Below, one piece after another: positions 1 through 13,500 of a stretch of 64,000 nucleotides of DNA. This stretch comes from Lamellibrachia columna (taxonomy: Eukaryota; Annelida; Polychaeta; Sabellida; Siboglinidae). Position 1 is the stretch's first letter, and each line of letters starts with the position of its first letter. The notes under the pieces were generated by a model. The model was given only the letters and a program-made list of their open reading frames with translations, was not told the origin of the DNA and made no database searches. The stretch spans positions 64,676,263 to 64,740,262 of the forward strand of contig OY759262.1 of assembly GCA_963662155.1 (NCBI GenBank), read 5' to 3'. Both the position numbers and the translations under genes were made by a program.

Positions 1-486
1 CTACATAGTCCTAATCACAGTGCACCCCACGTAGTCCTAGTCACAGTGCACCCTATGTAGTTCTAGTCACAGTGTACCCCACGTAGTCCTAGTCACAGTG
101 CACCCCACATAGTCCTAGTCACAGTGCACCCCACGTAGTCCTAGTCACAGTGCACCCCACGTAGTTCTAGTCACAGTGCACCTCACTTAGTGCTAGCTAG
201 TCACAGTGCACCCCACGTAGTCCTAGTCACATTGCACCTCACTTAGTGCTAGTCACGGTGCACCACATGTAGTCCTAGTCACAGTGCACCCCACGTAGTC
301 CTAGTCACATTGCACCTCATGTAGTCCTAGTCACATTGCACCCCACGTAGTCCTAGTCACATTGCACCTCAGTGCTAGTCACAGTGCACCTCATGTAGTC
401 CTAGTCACATTGCACCCCACGTGGTCCTAGTCACATTGCACCTCAGTGCTAGTCACAGTGCACCACATGTAGGCCTAGTCACAGTG
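1..486. repeat. 26-bp minisatellite
   Basis: Imperfect tandem units of about 26 bp, recognisable by the alternating words CACAGTGCACCCCACGTAG and TCCTAGT. There are roughly 18 copies, some with internal deletions (for example near 370 and 440). The array starts at the window edge, so its true left end is not seen. No coding frame is suggested. Confidence 0.93.
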
Positions 487-901
487 TTCACTTGTTGGTC
501 ATTTCTTGTCCTTGCTCCGTTTCTGTCCTTCCCCCACTGACAAATATCCTATGTAAGTCTGTGATTGCTGGCACGACTTTCCCTCTGCTGGTATTTCCTG
601 CCATCGCTCAGAGCGAGCCGTTTGAACGTAGCGAGACATACAGAGCCCTGTTTAGAGGAATGCTGTCTGCGTAGCCGCGGGCAACGCTGGGACATTGATC
701 TCTCGACTGGATCATTGAAATTACACTTTTCACAGAAGCAGACTAATGAAATCATGCGTAGCACGGCGGTCTCACACTGAAACAACAGTTTCATCAGTTG
801 GTTTTTGTATTTGCCATAGCTACGGAGCCTGTGCGGAGGAGAAACTTTTATGTAGATGAGTCATTATAGATACAGTCAGGAGATGGAGGGGGGAGGGGAG
901 A
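487..901. other. non-coding, nothing recognised
   Basis: Short open frames only, with no splice-bounded exon that I can match to a protein family. Lies upstream of the first visible kinesin exon. Confidence 0.6.
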
Positions 902-1037
902 GGGGCATTTCTAGGGATGTCTACTTCACTGCTCCCAAGGTCTGGGAGGGGGGCATTTTTAGGGATGTTTACTTCCCTGCTCCCAAGATCTGGGAGGGGG
1001 CATTTCTAGGGGTGTCTACTTCCCTGTTCCCAAGGTC
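902..1037. repeat. three-copy 47-48-bp tandem repeat
   Basis: Three adjacent copies starting near 904, 952 and 999, each beginning GGCATTT and containing CTCCCAAG followed by a TGGGAGGGG run. Spacing is 48 then 47 bp; the third copy is partial. Confidence 0.85.
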
Positions 1038-1057
1038 AATATCTGCATATTATTACA

Positions 1058-1300
1058 ATTTGGCATGTTTTGAAAAATTTTATTCATTAACATTTGGAGT
1101 ATTTTTTTTTGCATATTTTAATATTTGGCATATTATTAGAATTTGATATAATATTGTAAATATTAGCATTATTAACCCCTGGCTTATCTTTAATGTTTTG
1201 CAAAATTTTAATATTTGGCATATTGGTAGATTTTTGTGTATTGTTAATGTTTGGCATATTATTAGAATTTGGCATATAATTAGAATTAACACATTCTAAA
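1058..1300. repeat. AT-rich degenerate repeat
   Basis: The word ATTTGGCATATT and close variants recur at least five times, often followed by ATTAGAATTT. The spacing is irregular, so this is an old or degenerate minisatellite or simple AT-rich DNA. Confidence 0.55.
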
Positions 1301-2899
1301 TTCAGTTGCAGACAGTGCAGCAGTATTAATCTCATTCCCCCAGATTTTCTTGTACTAATAAATGTTAAATATCATTATTAATAGTAGCTGCGGCAGAAAG
1401 TTACATTTGAAAAAACGTTAAAATGGATTGTGTTGCTTTTGGAAAACTTCCATCTTGTAAGAAAACTGCATGGAACCTGAGACCTTCGGTTGTCAGTATT
1501 GTTGTCACAGTAGACATAGTGTCTGTAGAGAATGTCACGCTGATGCAGGCGTCAAGGCTAAGACATTGCAAAAGAAAAATTTCACAATAAAAAATACAAC
1601 AGTTTTCTCTAGATGCAGCTAGTTGTTTGCCAAAAATGTGTCATGTTTAGAGACATTCCAGGAAGAAAACGATTTGCTGACCAAGTGTGTTTTTTCATTG
1701 ACACAAATTAATTAATAATAATAGCCTAGCCCCAGAGATGGGATAAGTAATTAACCGTTGTTAAATTTATGAGTTGTTGCTGGACAAAAAAATATGTAAA
1801 TATTTGAGGACTGTATATGTTATTTTAATGCAGTTTATTAAACAGGTACAAGATTAACAGAATGTATGCAACATTTCCCATCTTTCCTCACTGGTAACGG
1901 ACGTTCTGTTCCTGATATATCCTCTACCATTCTATTCCATGACATTACCCCTGGATTCCGTAAACATCATTGATTCTGAATTCAGCAGAAGAAAGTCGTT
2001 AGGTATCATTAATATAACGGCCAGGTGTGCTCTTAGCTCTTAGCTGTTCTCTCTTAATCACTGGTGAAGATTTTGCAATACTGACAAAACTCTGTTTCCT
2101 CAGCTGTTGGTTGTGTATAAGTTCTCCCACTTCCTGGAGCCTTCCCTGCCTAGTCCCATCTCCCTCTTCCAAACCCACTGCCCCATTTCCAGTCATCTGG
2201 CATCCCATGGGGGTGATTGTATCAGCCCAGGGGTTGTAGCCAGCAGAAGCTTCCAGTCCTGCTCACTAGGTGGTGCATGTGTTCTGTCACAGCTGTCATT
2301 CAAAGATTGTGGGCAGGCTTTCAAAATTCTGTGATGGGACATAGTGAATGTTAGCTCCATGCTGTTATAAAATGAAATGCGATATAATAATTAATACCAA
2401 TTGATTAACTTTATAAGGATAATCTGAGTTCAATGAAGATATGTGCATTGTGCAGTGATGCCCACAAATAGACAGGTAAACAAATATTTTAATAAACAAG
2501 CTGCCTCTGAAGAAAACTACATATGCTACATATATTACCAGGTACATGTTTCTACAGGACAACCCCCCACACTATCCCAGGAGATCTGACAAGGCACTCA
2601 CCATCAATAGCTCACACACCTTGAGCCATTTTCAGTTTCTGCTAATTCATTACTCAACACCCTTGGGCTGGTCACTGCTTGGGGTTGGACTGACCAGTGG
2701 GCAAAGGAATGTGTCCAGGCAGGGAGATGGGGTTAGAGTTAATCCCATTCCTCAGTGACATGCTTTCACAAGTGATCAGACTGAGTGGTCCCATCTCCTT
2801 CCAGGGGAATACACAGTGCAGAGTAGGAGAGGATTCAATGATTAAGTCTGCCTAATTGACATGGCTAGACAGTGGACATTGGCAGGCCAGTGACAATTA
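1301..2899. other. non-coding, nothing recognised
   Basis: About 1.6 kb with only short open frames lacking recognisable protein similarity. I see no RNA gene, mobile-element protein or tandem array. Confidence 0.5.
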
Positions 2900-3345
2900 A
2901 GGAATGGCCCCAGGCTGGACACTGGTACAAGACTGGAAACTGGGGAAGGCTGTGGACACTGACACAAGACTGGAAACTTGGGAAGGCTGGATATTGGTAC
3001 AAGACTGGACACTGGGGAAGGCTGGACACTGGCACAAGAATGGACACTGGGGAAGGCTGAACACTGGCACAAGACTGGACACTGGGGAAGGCTGGACACT
3101 GGCACAAGACTGGACACTGGCACAAGACTGGACACTGGGGAAGGCTGAACACTGGCACAAGACTGGACACTGGGGAAGACTGGACACTGGTACAAGACTG
3201 GACACTGGGGAAGGCTGGACACTGGGGAAGGCTGAACACTGGCACAAGACTGGACACTGGGGAAGGCTGGACACTGGCACAAGACTGGACACTAGGGAAG
3301 GCTGGACACTGGCACAAGACTAGACACTGGGGAAAGTTGGACACT
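2900..3345. repeat. 35-bp minisatellite built of 17/18-bp halves
   Basis: Tandem units of about 35 bp made of two related halves, GGACACTGGCACAAGACT and GGACACTGGGGAAGGCT. About 12 units are present, with some half-unit gains and losses (for example near 3110 and 3225). Long open frames on both strands here only reflect the repeat and are not called. Confidence 0.93.
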
Positions 3346-4614
3346 GGCCTAATTATGGCAACCACTTGATAAGGCGTAGTTGGGTGTCACAGCACTAATG
3401 TGGTGCTCTGTGGGAATGTGGACATGAAGACCTGCATTGTTTGGCTGCCACCCCTGGTTAAGTGATTAAGTTAACCATCCAGTTCTACTGGGAAACAACT
3501 GTACAACCCCACCCAGTGTCCCTCTGGGTCCTGTCCTTTGAAGGTGACATTTAACCAGTTGACTGAACAAAACCAGCACAGCACCAGACTCCAGCAATAA
3601 ACCACTCCAGACAGACAGATAAACCCTGCCAATTGCCCTCTGGTTGGAGACCGGCACTTTGACTGTGCCCTCAAAGTCCCTTCATCCAAGCTGGCAGGGC
3701 TGTTATTACCCCATAAAAGTTCACTCCTTCAGATGGATTAATTGGGGGGTTCAAGCCTCATAAGGTATGGTCACCACAAAGTCTGTGTGTCATTTTGTGG
3801 CTCATTTATGTGTTTATAAACAGTAATGTGACAGACCATGGAGATGGTCCAGTGGATTCTTCTCAGAAGATATCATCCAGAAGACCATTTGAGGATGCAG
3901 TAACCTCTGAACAAGTCACAAGGTCATTATTCTGCCTCATTACCCTGATCCTGACTGGGATTTTCTGGGGGACTTCAATTATCAACAGCAGGGCTGGACA
4001 GTTATCTGCAATTTCCCAAGTGGGCAATGACCCCAGGAGATTATGCTTCCACAGATGGAATGTCCTCTTGTAGGCCTCTTAGCCAGATCCTCTGGTCAGA
4101 TAAGACTTGTCTGCTGTGAATGTCTCAAGAAAGGCACTAGCTGCAGAGATGATATAAAAATCTCCATTCGGTTGATGGATTTCCATAAAGTGTTTGATGA
4201 ACCACTTTGCAGCCTAGTGTAGGATCTATGCTGATGAACACATTGACAGTGCGACTGTTATAGAAACACTGTATTAACTAGTAAGACTGTGTGTCATAGC
4301 GTGAAATCACAATAACTCCGTTGAGTAATGGTCTGGCTATATAATTTTATAGTGTAAGATTGCTGGGAGAAGGAATATTAACACTGGTCTGCCATATTAA
4401 GTGGACTCTGTGTCAGTCAGAGGAAATAACAAGTCAACCACAACAGTTAATTTAACCCTCCTTTCTCCCTTATCTTCCCTGTGTTCATTCCTTTCACCAT
4501 CCCAGTCTCTGCTTCCTTGTTTCTCCCTGCTCATTGGCAAGTCAGCCTGTTTGTCTTCCTCCCCTGTTCCCTTATCCTCATTCCCGTCCCCTTGCTTCTC
4601 TCACACTTTTATTC
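3346..4614. other. non-coding, nothing recognised
   Basis: No exon, RNA gene or repeat family identified. From about 4440 the sequence becomes pyrimidine-rich and leads into the next array. Confidence 0.5.
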
Positions 4615-6480
4615 CTCCATTATTCTTCTTTCCATTACTCTTCCCTTACTATGTTCCTACCTTATTCCTCTCCATTATTCTTCCTTCCATTACCCTTCCC
4701 TTACTGTGTTCCTACCTTATTCCTCTCCATTATTCTTCCTTCCATTACCCTTCCCTTACTGTGTTCCTACCTTATTCCTCTCCATTATTCTTCCTTCCAT
4801 TACACTTCCCTTACTGTGTTCCTACCTTATTCCTCTCCATTATTCTTCCCTTCAGTACACTTTCATTAGTGTGTTCCTACCTTTTTACTCTCCATTATTC
4901 TTCCTTCCATTACACTTTCCTTACTGTGTTCCTACCTTTTTACTCTCCATTATTCTTCCTTCCATTACACTTTCCTTACTGTGTTCCTACCTTTTTACTC
5001 TCCATTATTCTTCCTTCCATTACACTTTCCTTACTGTGTTCCTACCTTTTTACTCTCCATTATTCTTCCTTCCATTACACTTTCCTTAGTGTGTTCCTAC
5101 CTTTTTACTCTCCATTATTCTTCCTTCCATTACACTTTCCTTACTGTGTTCCTACCTTTTTACTCTCCATTATTCTTCCTTCCATTACACTTTCCTTACT
5201 GTGTTCCTACCTTTTTACTCTCCATTATTCTTCCTTCCATTACACTTTCCTTACTGTGTTCCTACCTTTTTACTCTCCATTATTCTTCCTTCCATTACAC
5301 TTTCCTTACTGTGTTCCTACCTTTTTACTCTCCATTATTCTTCCTTCCATTACACTTTCCTTACTGTGTTCCTACCTTTTTACTCTCCATTATTCTTCCT
5401 TCCATTACACTTTCCTTACTGTGTTCCTACCTTTTTACTCTCCATTATTCTTCCTTCCATTACACTTTCCTTACTGTTTTCCTACCTTTTTACTCTCCAT
5501 TATTCTTCCTTCCATTACACTTTCCTTACTGCGTTCCTACCTTTTTACTCTCCATTATTCTTCCTTCCATTACACTTTCCTTACTGCGTTCCTACCTTTT
5601 TACTCTCCATTATTCTTCCTTCCATTACCCTTTCCTTACTGCGTTCCTACCTTTTTATTCTCCATTATTCTTCCTTCCATTACCCTTTCCTTACTGCGTT
5701 CCTACCTTTTTACTCTCCATTATTCTTCCTTCCATTACACTTTCCTTACTGCATTCCTACCTTTTTACTCTCCATTATTCTTCCTTCCATTACACTTGCC
5801 TTACTGCATTCCTACCTTTTTACTCTCCATTATTCTTCCTTCCATTACACTTTCCTTACTGTGTTCCTACCTTTTTACTCTCCATTATTCTTCCTTCCAT
5901 TACACTTTCCTTACTGTGTTCCTACCTTTTTACTCTCCATTATTCTTCCTTCCATTACCCTTTCCTTACTGCGTTCCTACCTTTTTACTCTCCATTATTC
6001 TTCCTTCCATTACCCTTTCCTTACTGCGTTCCTACCTTTTTACTCTCCATTATTCTTCCTTCCATTACACTTTCCTTAGTGCGTTCCTACCTTTTTACTC
6101 TCCATTATTCTTCCTTCCATTACACTTTATTTACTGTGTTCCTACCTTTTTACTCTCCATTATTCTTCCTTCCATTACACTTTCCTTAGTGTGTTCCTAC
6201 CTTTCTACTCTCCATTATTCTTCCTTCCATTACACTTTCCTTACTGTGTTCCTACCTTTTTACTCTCCATTATTCTTCCTTCCATTACACTTTCCTTACT
6301 GTGTTCCTACCTTTTTACTCTCCATTATTCTTCCATCCATTACCCTTTCCTTACTATGTTCCTACCTTTTTACTCTCCATTATTCTTCCTTCCATTACAC
6401 TTTCCTTACTGTGTCCTACATTATTCCTCTCCATTATTCTACACTTTCCTTAGTTTGTTCCTACCTTATTCCTCTAGCCA
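4615..6480. repeat. 55-bp pyrimidine-rich minisatellite
   Basis: About 33 tandem copies of a 55-bp C/T-rich unit containing CTCTCCATTATTCTTCC, TTCCATTACACTTTCC and TTACTGTGTTCCTACC. The left edge carries a variant with CTTATTCC where the body has CTTTTTACTC. Because 55 is not a multiple of 3 and the unit has no plus-strand stop in any phase, all three plus frames stay open for hundreds of codons. I treat these as artefacts. Confidence 0.95.
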
Positions 6481-7347
6481 TTGTCTCCCTCCGCCCTTCC
6501 CTCCCTCCCATCCCACACCCAGCTACCTACCCCTTCCTTGTTTCACTTTCAGTTTCGGCCTATGGATAAACTGAAGCCTTCTCCCAACAGGAGAATGGTC
6601 CACACCCACACAGCCGTTACTGTGGCTGACAGGAAGACATTTTTATGACTGATTAACTCCAGTATGCAACTACAGTGATTTAGGACTGGAAATTGTACTG
6701 TTGATTTATTTTTTATTTAATTAAGTCCGATCCTTTGTCCGCTGCGTGACCATTACTGGTTGGACGAGTGTTTCTCGCGACAGACCCATTCTCATGTGAT
6801 GTATTGGAATACTCCCAGTCTTAGTGCACAGCTGTGTAGCAAGACAATAGGTTCCTGATGGACTCATAAGATCAATTGTTCGATTTATAATATAATTTGT
6901 AAAAAAAACATGTTTGTAGAATTTGGCACAATATTGATATTTGTTTTTGAAACGAATCCATACATAGTTGTACTGTGATAATTTTGTTCTATTGATCATT
7001 GTTCACAGTTCTAAGGCGAACCAATGGTTTGTTTTGTGTTATCTATTGATTATCTCTAAGTGGAAAATAGTGTCTACATGTGGATTTATATAAATGGTCA
7101 CCCATGCATGTGTATTGGGGCAGATTTTCTCTGTTAATATAAAGGTAATAATTAGCCACCTACAATGTGTCAACGTTAGGGTTTAAAATCAGAAATTTTT
7201 TTTTTCTTTATGGAAGACCTTAAAAATCTGTGTAAATTTTTTTGGCATTTTAAATTCATTTACCATTATTTTGTATCTAATTCGTTTCCTGTTTTTCTGT
7301 CACACTATATTTCATATTTTGAGTAAAAAGTTTATTTTTTTCTCAAG
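6481..7347. other. non-coding, ends in a splice acceptor
   Basis: No gene or repeat recognised. The last bases are a pyrimidine tract ending TTTTTTTCTCAAG, the splice acceptor of the first visible kinesin exon, so at least this part is intron. Confidence 0.65.
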
Positions 7348-7545
7348 GTGAAGGTCATGCTGCGGATCTGCCCCGTCGATGTGAATCGCACCAACTCCTT
7401 CCTGAGTGTCGACCCGACCAAGAAGGTCGTCACAGTCTATGACCCCGCCAACAACGGCTATGTGCTGCCCTCTCACCGCCGAAATGGGGTCACTGCACCT
7501 AAGATGTTTGGTTTCGATGCCGTCTTTTCTCAGGATGATTCCCTG
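7348..7545 (+). CDS. KIF26: KIF26 exon a: motor domain start
   Basis: 198 nt, phase 0 to 0. Acceptor CTCAAG/G and donor CTG/GTGAGT. It encodes the first beta-strand of the motor ([10 protein letters not shown]), then [17 protein letters not shown] and the [12 protein letters not shown] segment that corresponds to the conserved F-x-F-D-x-V-F of kinesins. Confidence 0.92.
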
Positions 7546-10500
7546 GTGAGTCCTTGCGTCAAATCGAGTTTGAACCATTCATTTTATTTTCCTCTTTGAA
7601 AGTGTGTGTGTGTATAAAAAAAAATATTTGCTAAGCAAGTGATTTTTTACTTTTGTTTGGAAGAATTTCTTGTAAACAAATATAGGGTGACAAAAAAAAA
7701 CTGTACCCATACTAGGGTAACTTCCTTTCTTTTGTTTCAAATAACACATTCTTTGGTACACATTTGCTTCACATGGTACTTGATCATTGTGGAAAGTTTC
7801 AGAGGGATAACTTTAATGATCTTGATTTGGTGGAGGTTTGAGCACAAGTTCCAAAACTACAGTAATGCTTATTTTTGTAGAGTGTACACTGTATTGTAAC
7901 TGATGTTGAAAAGTGAACAGTGTTGTTGACTTGGTCCACCAGGCAGAGCTGTGTTCCACAAGTCTGGTGGAGATCGTTCAGTCGGTGGTCGGAGGCTCTG
8001 ATGGCTGCCTCTTCTCGTATGGACATGCCAGACTAGGTGAGTTCAAACATTTGTTGATGTATGCATGTGTGAAGGGGGTATTCCCATTTCACCTACTCAA
8101 ATTATTCCCATTTCCCTACTCTGCATTTGGGTAGCTCACCCATTTCTATTCTTGTGAGAAGACACAGGTACTGGTTTGTTGGTGTTCAACTTGGTTAATT
8201 TTTTCACATCAGAAATGATGATGGCGCTGACCAGCCTGCCACAACAATGCGAAACCCTTTCATACATCAGACTTAAAGGTCCTCCTCAGTTCAATTTTAT
8301 CCCTCGTCTCATTTCAGACTCATTTTGCAAACAATTGAACCTGTCTATTATCCACTATGACATGCTAACTCGCTTGTACAAAGTTGCTATGTAGTTTTGA
8401 TGAAATCATCCAACAGACTATTACATTATTTTGACTGCAACAGATGAAACTTGGGAATGGCATCAGTTGCTGACACCAATTAGCCACATCTAACTGGTCG
8501 CAACAGACAGGTTTATATGATGACACCTGGAAGTGGCATTAGTTGCTGACACTGATCTGATTAGCCCAAGTAGCCCCTAGATCCCTGCTGTGAGGCAACC
8601 AGGCAATCACCTGGGCTGGTGTTTACAAACACTGGTATACCTGTGGAATTGCTTGCATCCCCATCAGCCCAATCCCTTCCCTGCTGCCTTCAGTGCTAGC
8701 CCACTTCTTCCCTGCTACCTGGGGCTGTTAAGTGGCTGCCATGTTTGTTTGGGTCAGCCCTTGACCAGCTGGTCATCTGGACTCCCTGGCAGTTAATGAA
8801 GTCACCCTTGGCCAGAATGGCTGATGTGCTTAGCTTGAGATCAAATCCTAACTTTGTCGGAAACCAATTTTTAGTTGTTTTCTGCTCTGTGTGGTCTGTT
8901 CCCACTGATATGTGTGGTATGTTCCCAATGATAGTTGTGGTCTGTTCCTACTGATAGTTGTGGTCTGCCCCCACTGATATTTGTAGTCTGTACCCACTGA
9001 TATTTATATCATGTCCCTACTTATATTTGTAAGTCTCTCCACACTGATATTTGTGGTCTGACCCCATTGATATTTGTCTGTACCCACTAACCAGTTGATT
9101 TGTCTGAGGAGCTGCTGCTGGTCGTTGTGTCGAGGTTCATTAGGGACACTGACTGGGGGAGGAGATGTGAAGCGAGGGGGAGAACTCCTTCCGCATGGTG
9201 GTTATGGGATGAAGGACGTCTTATCTTCCCGGAGAGAATTATCCCCGCTCCGTTGGCCCAGAAAAAATCTTTGTTGGTGGGGGAGAGAGAACGATGGCTG
9301 GTGCGCTGCACTGGTGACCCACGGTGCTCCGGTGCTCCCGTAGGCTGAAGGGAAAGTTTAATTGTGCATACAATGGAGCAGTGCATGGCTGTAAGTGAAC
9401 GATGAAGTGCAACCACTGGAAGGTTTAATGTGTGGGATATTCCTCTTCCGTTACAACTCCTGCCTCTGTGCTAGTTTCATTGACATGTATTGGCTGGATG
9501 TGTTCACACCATTGATAGAGACCACCACTCTTTGAGTCTACCACAGGTTACACATTTACCCCCTGTGTGGTATTTTCCATTTCCCTTTGTGGGATCTTTT
9601 ACTTCCCCTGACATAGACACCAGGTAGAAGGTTTTTAGTGTCTCATCTGAAAGGCACAAAGAGGAGTGAATGGAATCACCCAGGCTTTGAAAGGGCTGCA
9701 AGTGGACTCGAACTCTGGTCATCTCAATTGAGAGTTGGGTGCTCTAACCACTGAGCTACATGTCGTATGGCAGGCACTGTTTGTTTGCCAGGAAGGAACA
9801 CAGTGCATGGTGCCACAGTGCATAAGGTGCCTCAGGACTCGTGATGCCTCAGTGCACATGGTGCTTCAATGCACATCATGGTGGTGCCTCAGTGCACATG
9901 GTGCCACAGTGCATGTGGTGCCTCAGTGCACATGGTACCACAGTGCACGTGGTGCCTTAGTGCACAATATACATGGTGCCACAGTGCACATGATGCCTCA
10001 GTGCACATTGTACTTCAATGCAAATTTGGATCACAGCACACATGATGCACAGTGTACATTGTGTTACAGTGCACATGGTGCCACAGTGCACATTGTGTCA
10101 CAGCACACATGGTGCCACAGTGCACATTGTATCCCAGTGCACATGGTGCAACAGTGCACATTGTGTCACAGCATACATGGTGCCACAGTGCACATTGTGT
10201 TACAGTGCACATAGTGCCACAGTGCTCATTGTGTCACAGCACACATGGTGCCACAGTGCACATAGTGCCACAGTGCACAAGGTTCCAGCAACATAAAAAA
10301 AATTGTCCATGCATTGAAAGAACTTCAGTCAAATATCTAGTTGGTCAAGCTTTTCAAGAGGTCAGAATGGACCAAGACAGAACACAATGTCTGCCACCTA
10401 TAATTATTCCTCCCACAAATGAACTTAATTAAATAAGTATTTGTCACTAAAGCCACATGGGACGATTGAGACTGGCCAGGTTTAACGGGCACTAATCAGT

Positions 10501-13500
10501 ATTGAGTAGTGGTCCAATGAAAGATGCAGGGACTGTGCCTAATCACATTTGAACCATCTCTGATTGATACAACGGTTTGCTATTGATTCGACCACACCGA
10601 ATTCCTGTCGAACATTATTAGATTATTTCTGTTGACTGTCTGAAGTGTCCGAGGCAGTTGTGGTTAAGTGTGGAACGCGGCTGTGGATGCACTAATTTGC
10701 TTAGTGTAGCATCGTGGACATGACTAACATTGAGATTGTGTGATTCAGTTATGGTGAATGTTTACTTAAAGCCAAGTTGTTGTGGTGAGATGGGGAAGTT
10801 GTGATTTATGAATGACCAGGGTGTGCTAGTGAAGAGACCAGATTGTGTTTCTGTTTGTTGAAAAGAGAAAGACAGATGTTTGTATAGCAGAAATATGTCA
10901 TAGTATATACAGCCAGGCTGCTTTTGCCCTTTTTTTTCGCCAAAATTTCACTGGACCTGGTAAACAAAATAAAGTTTGTTTGATAATTTCATTAAAACTA
11001 ATTTGTGCTAAAACTCATTTGTACAAAGACACTAGCATGTCATGGTGGATACTATTGGATGTAGATCAGTACCATGTACATGTTCTGAAGGAACGATTCC
11101 TTCTGCACCAATTGTTTTATTATTGATATGTCCATTCTGTTGTCTTGGTATGGTTGACCGCTTTCCCTCTGGCCAAGATTGTCCAGCTATGGCCATAAAG
11201 TCCCTGGACAGTCAGGTCCAGGTCAGTGGACTGCCCATTCCCAGGCTGTTGCATAATATAATATAAAGGCTTCCCTGACCACTTGACCAGAGTGGTCAGA
11301 TAAAATATTCCACCCAGGAGTTCTCAATTGGGTTTAGGTTGGATGCAGCATAAATTGGTGGATGTATAATTTATTTAGAATAATATGCAAATATGTAATT
11401 ACAAGTTTTTGAAATTTCTAAATATGTTCATATGTTGAATACTGAAGGATAGATTATGTGGAAACTGACTCATGTGCAGAGAAGAACAGAGAGTGGTTTT
11501 TAAACATCCTGGGCTGTATATCACTTTATTAAACAAACATCGGCTATGAGCTTTGATGAATAATCTTCAGAGAGGAGTGTCCTACATTTTGTCTTTTTTA
11601 TAACAGATTTGTTGTCAAAAGAGTTTTTGAGGAAACATTTGAACCACTTTCATGTAATTGAGATTGATTACTATAGGACCGTTTTATCGTGAATTGCTTA
11701 TTTTACCTTTCCAACGATTTCCTGGTGTTGGCGGGGTTACCATAGTAACATACAGTGATCTGGTTGCTTATTTGCTGGCCCGCGCGATCAATAAAACTTG
11801 CTTGTGGTGCCCAAATGTAATTTGTTTGTAGTGCCAAGAAATGCGAATCTGATTCCGTGTCGGTGTTTTTATTGCAAACTCAACTTCGAGTCTAGAGAAA
11901 TGCAATGGCAGAAACGACAGTCGTCTGATTGGTTGTCAAATATGATTGATGATTCCAATATAAATTACATCATTCAAAATGTGTATTCTGCTTCGAATAT
12001 TAATGCTATAATGTTCTGCGGATTTTGCAATTTTTAGAAGCCTGTTTTGAACTTTGGATTGTTCAGCATTGCCCCAAGATGTAACAGGGAATGTCTCAAA
12101 ATCATAAAATAAATATCACAAGTTTTATTTGAATTTCACGAAACGTAAAAAGCATAGTAAAATGTTAGTCTACAGTGACATATTTAGGGCCTCAGAAAAA
12201 AGCCAAAGGGGACCAGACTTAGTTACCCTTTAGTTTGTCAATGGGTTGTTCATGTGGCACAACAGGTTGTTCATGGGAAAATGTAACCCAAAGCCAAAAC
12301 CAGAGGCAAACGAAAAGTGTAACTATGGATATAACTTATTTATTATTTATAATGCAGCTCTATTTGGTTATATTGTAATGCAGTGACTGCAGCTGGTAGA
12401 ATAGCTGGTGAGAGACATTGGTTTCACAAAAAGACTGGGACAGCGACATCTTGAACATCATATGCAAATTGAAGAAGAATATATATATATTATGTTGCGA
12501 GTACTTGGTGATCTTGCCAGCCTTTACTAAGATGTGTCCCATATACCAGACAGCCATGATTGGAAACTGATGTGTATCAGAAGTCATTACATACATGAGC
12601 AGTCCTACTAGCATCCACAGACTGCAGAGATTGCAAGAGATCACAGTGCACCAATGACAGTCCTGTCTGTACTAGAACAGCCGTAGTTGGGATTTGTGAC
12701 CCTGAAATGTTCAGGCGTCAGGGAATCCCAGAGGGGAGGAGGATTGTCAATGAGGTCTCTGATGTCTTGTATTTCCCCAGACAGATTCTGTGGAAATTGT
12801 AAGCAGACTGGCTGTTGGGCAACGACCCTGTTGTTGGCAGTGACAGTAACGGTGCTGGACAAATGATTTGTTTATGCAGTTCTGAGAGACATTATGTTAG
12901 GTGATCAATATGTCATCAGAATGCAGAGCCAACTGGTCAGATAGAATCTCTCATGTTGTTAGGTTAGTGTCCTTCCCAGAGACTTGGTTGCGTTGTTAGG
13001 TTAGTGTCCTTCCCAGAGACTTGGTTGCGTTGTTAGGTTAGTGTCCTTCCCAGAGACTTGGTTGCATCTACAAGAGAAGGACTTGTGTTACCGACAACCA
13101 CTTTGTTGATGTCATTCTCAGCCGTCATGTGTTACAGTTTCACTGACAGTGTTTCTGCTCTCTTCTCGTGATTCAGCTTGTTTTTACCCATACATATAAA
13201 TTGATTTTGTTAAAGATGTGTTTAATGTCTGTTATTTTGGGGACTAGAAAATGTTGTAGGTGCACAATGCCTTCCTTTTGCAAACGGGTAAAACCCTCAC
13301 AGTTGGTCAGATCTCAAATTCTCTCATGTTCTTGTGGTCCCAAACCCTCCATGTTCTTGAGGTCCTAAACCATCCGTGTTCTTGTGGTCCCAAACCCGCC
13401 ATGTTCTTGAGGTCCTAAACCCTCCGTGTTCTTGTGGTCCCAAACCCTCCATGTTCTTGAGGTCCTAAACCCTCCGTGTTCTTGTGGTCCTAAACCCTCC

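Noticed and set aside
2842..3365. Minus-strand frames rich in Cys, Gln, Pro and Ser
   Set aside because: Both strands and several phases are open over the 35-bp minisatellite. No start context or family resemblance.
4401..6569. 722-codon plus-strand open frame with Leu/Phe/Ser/Pro repeats
   Set aside because: It lies on a 55-bp minisatellite whose unit has no stop in any plus frame; two other plus frames are also open over the same bases. No domain or start context supports a gene.
9700..9766. tRNA gene on the minus strand
   Set aside because: Same reasoning: it is the head of a SINE with about 200 bp of non-tRNA body and an imperfect acceptor stem.
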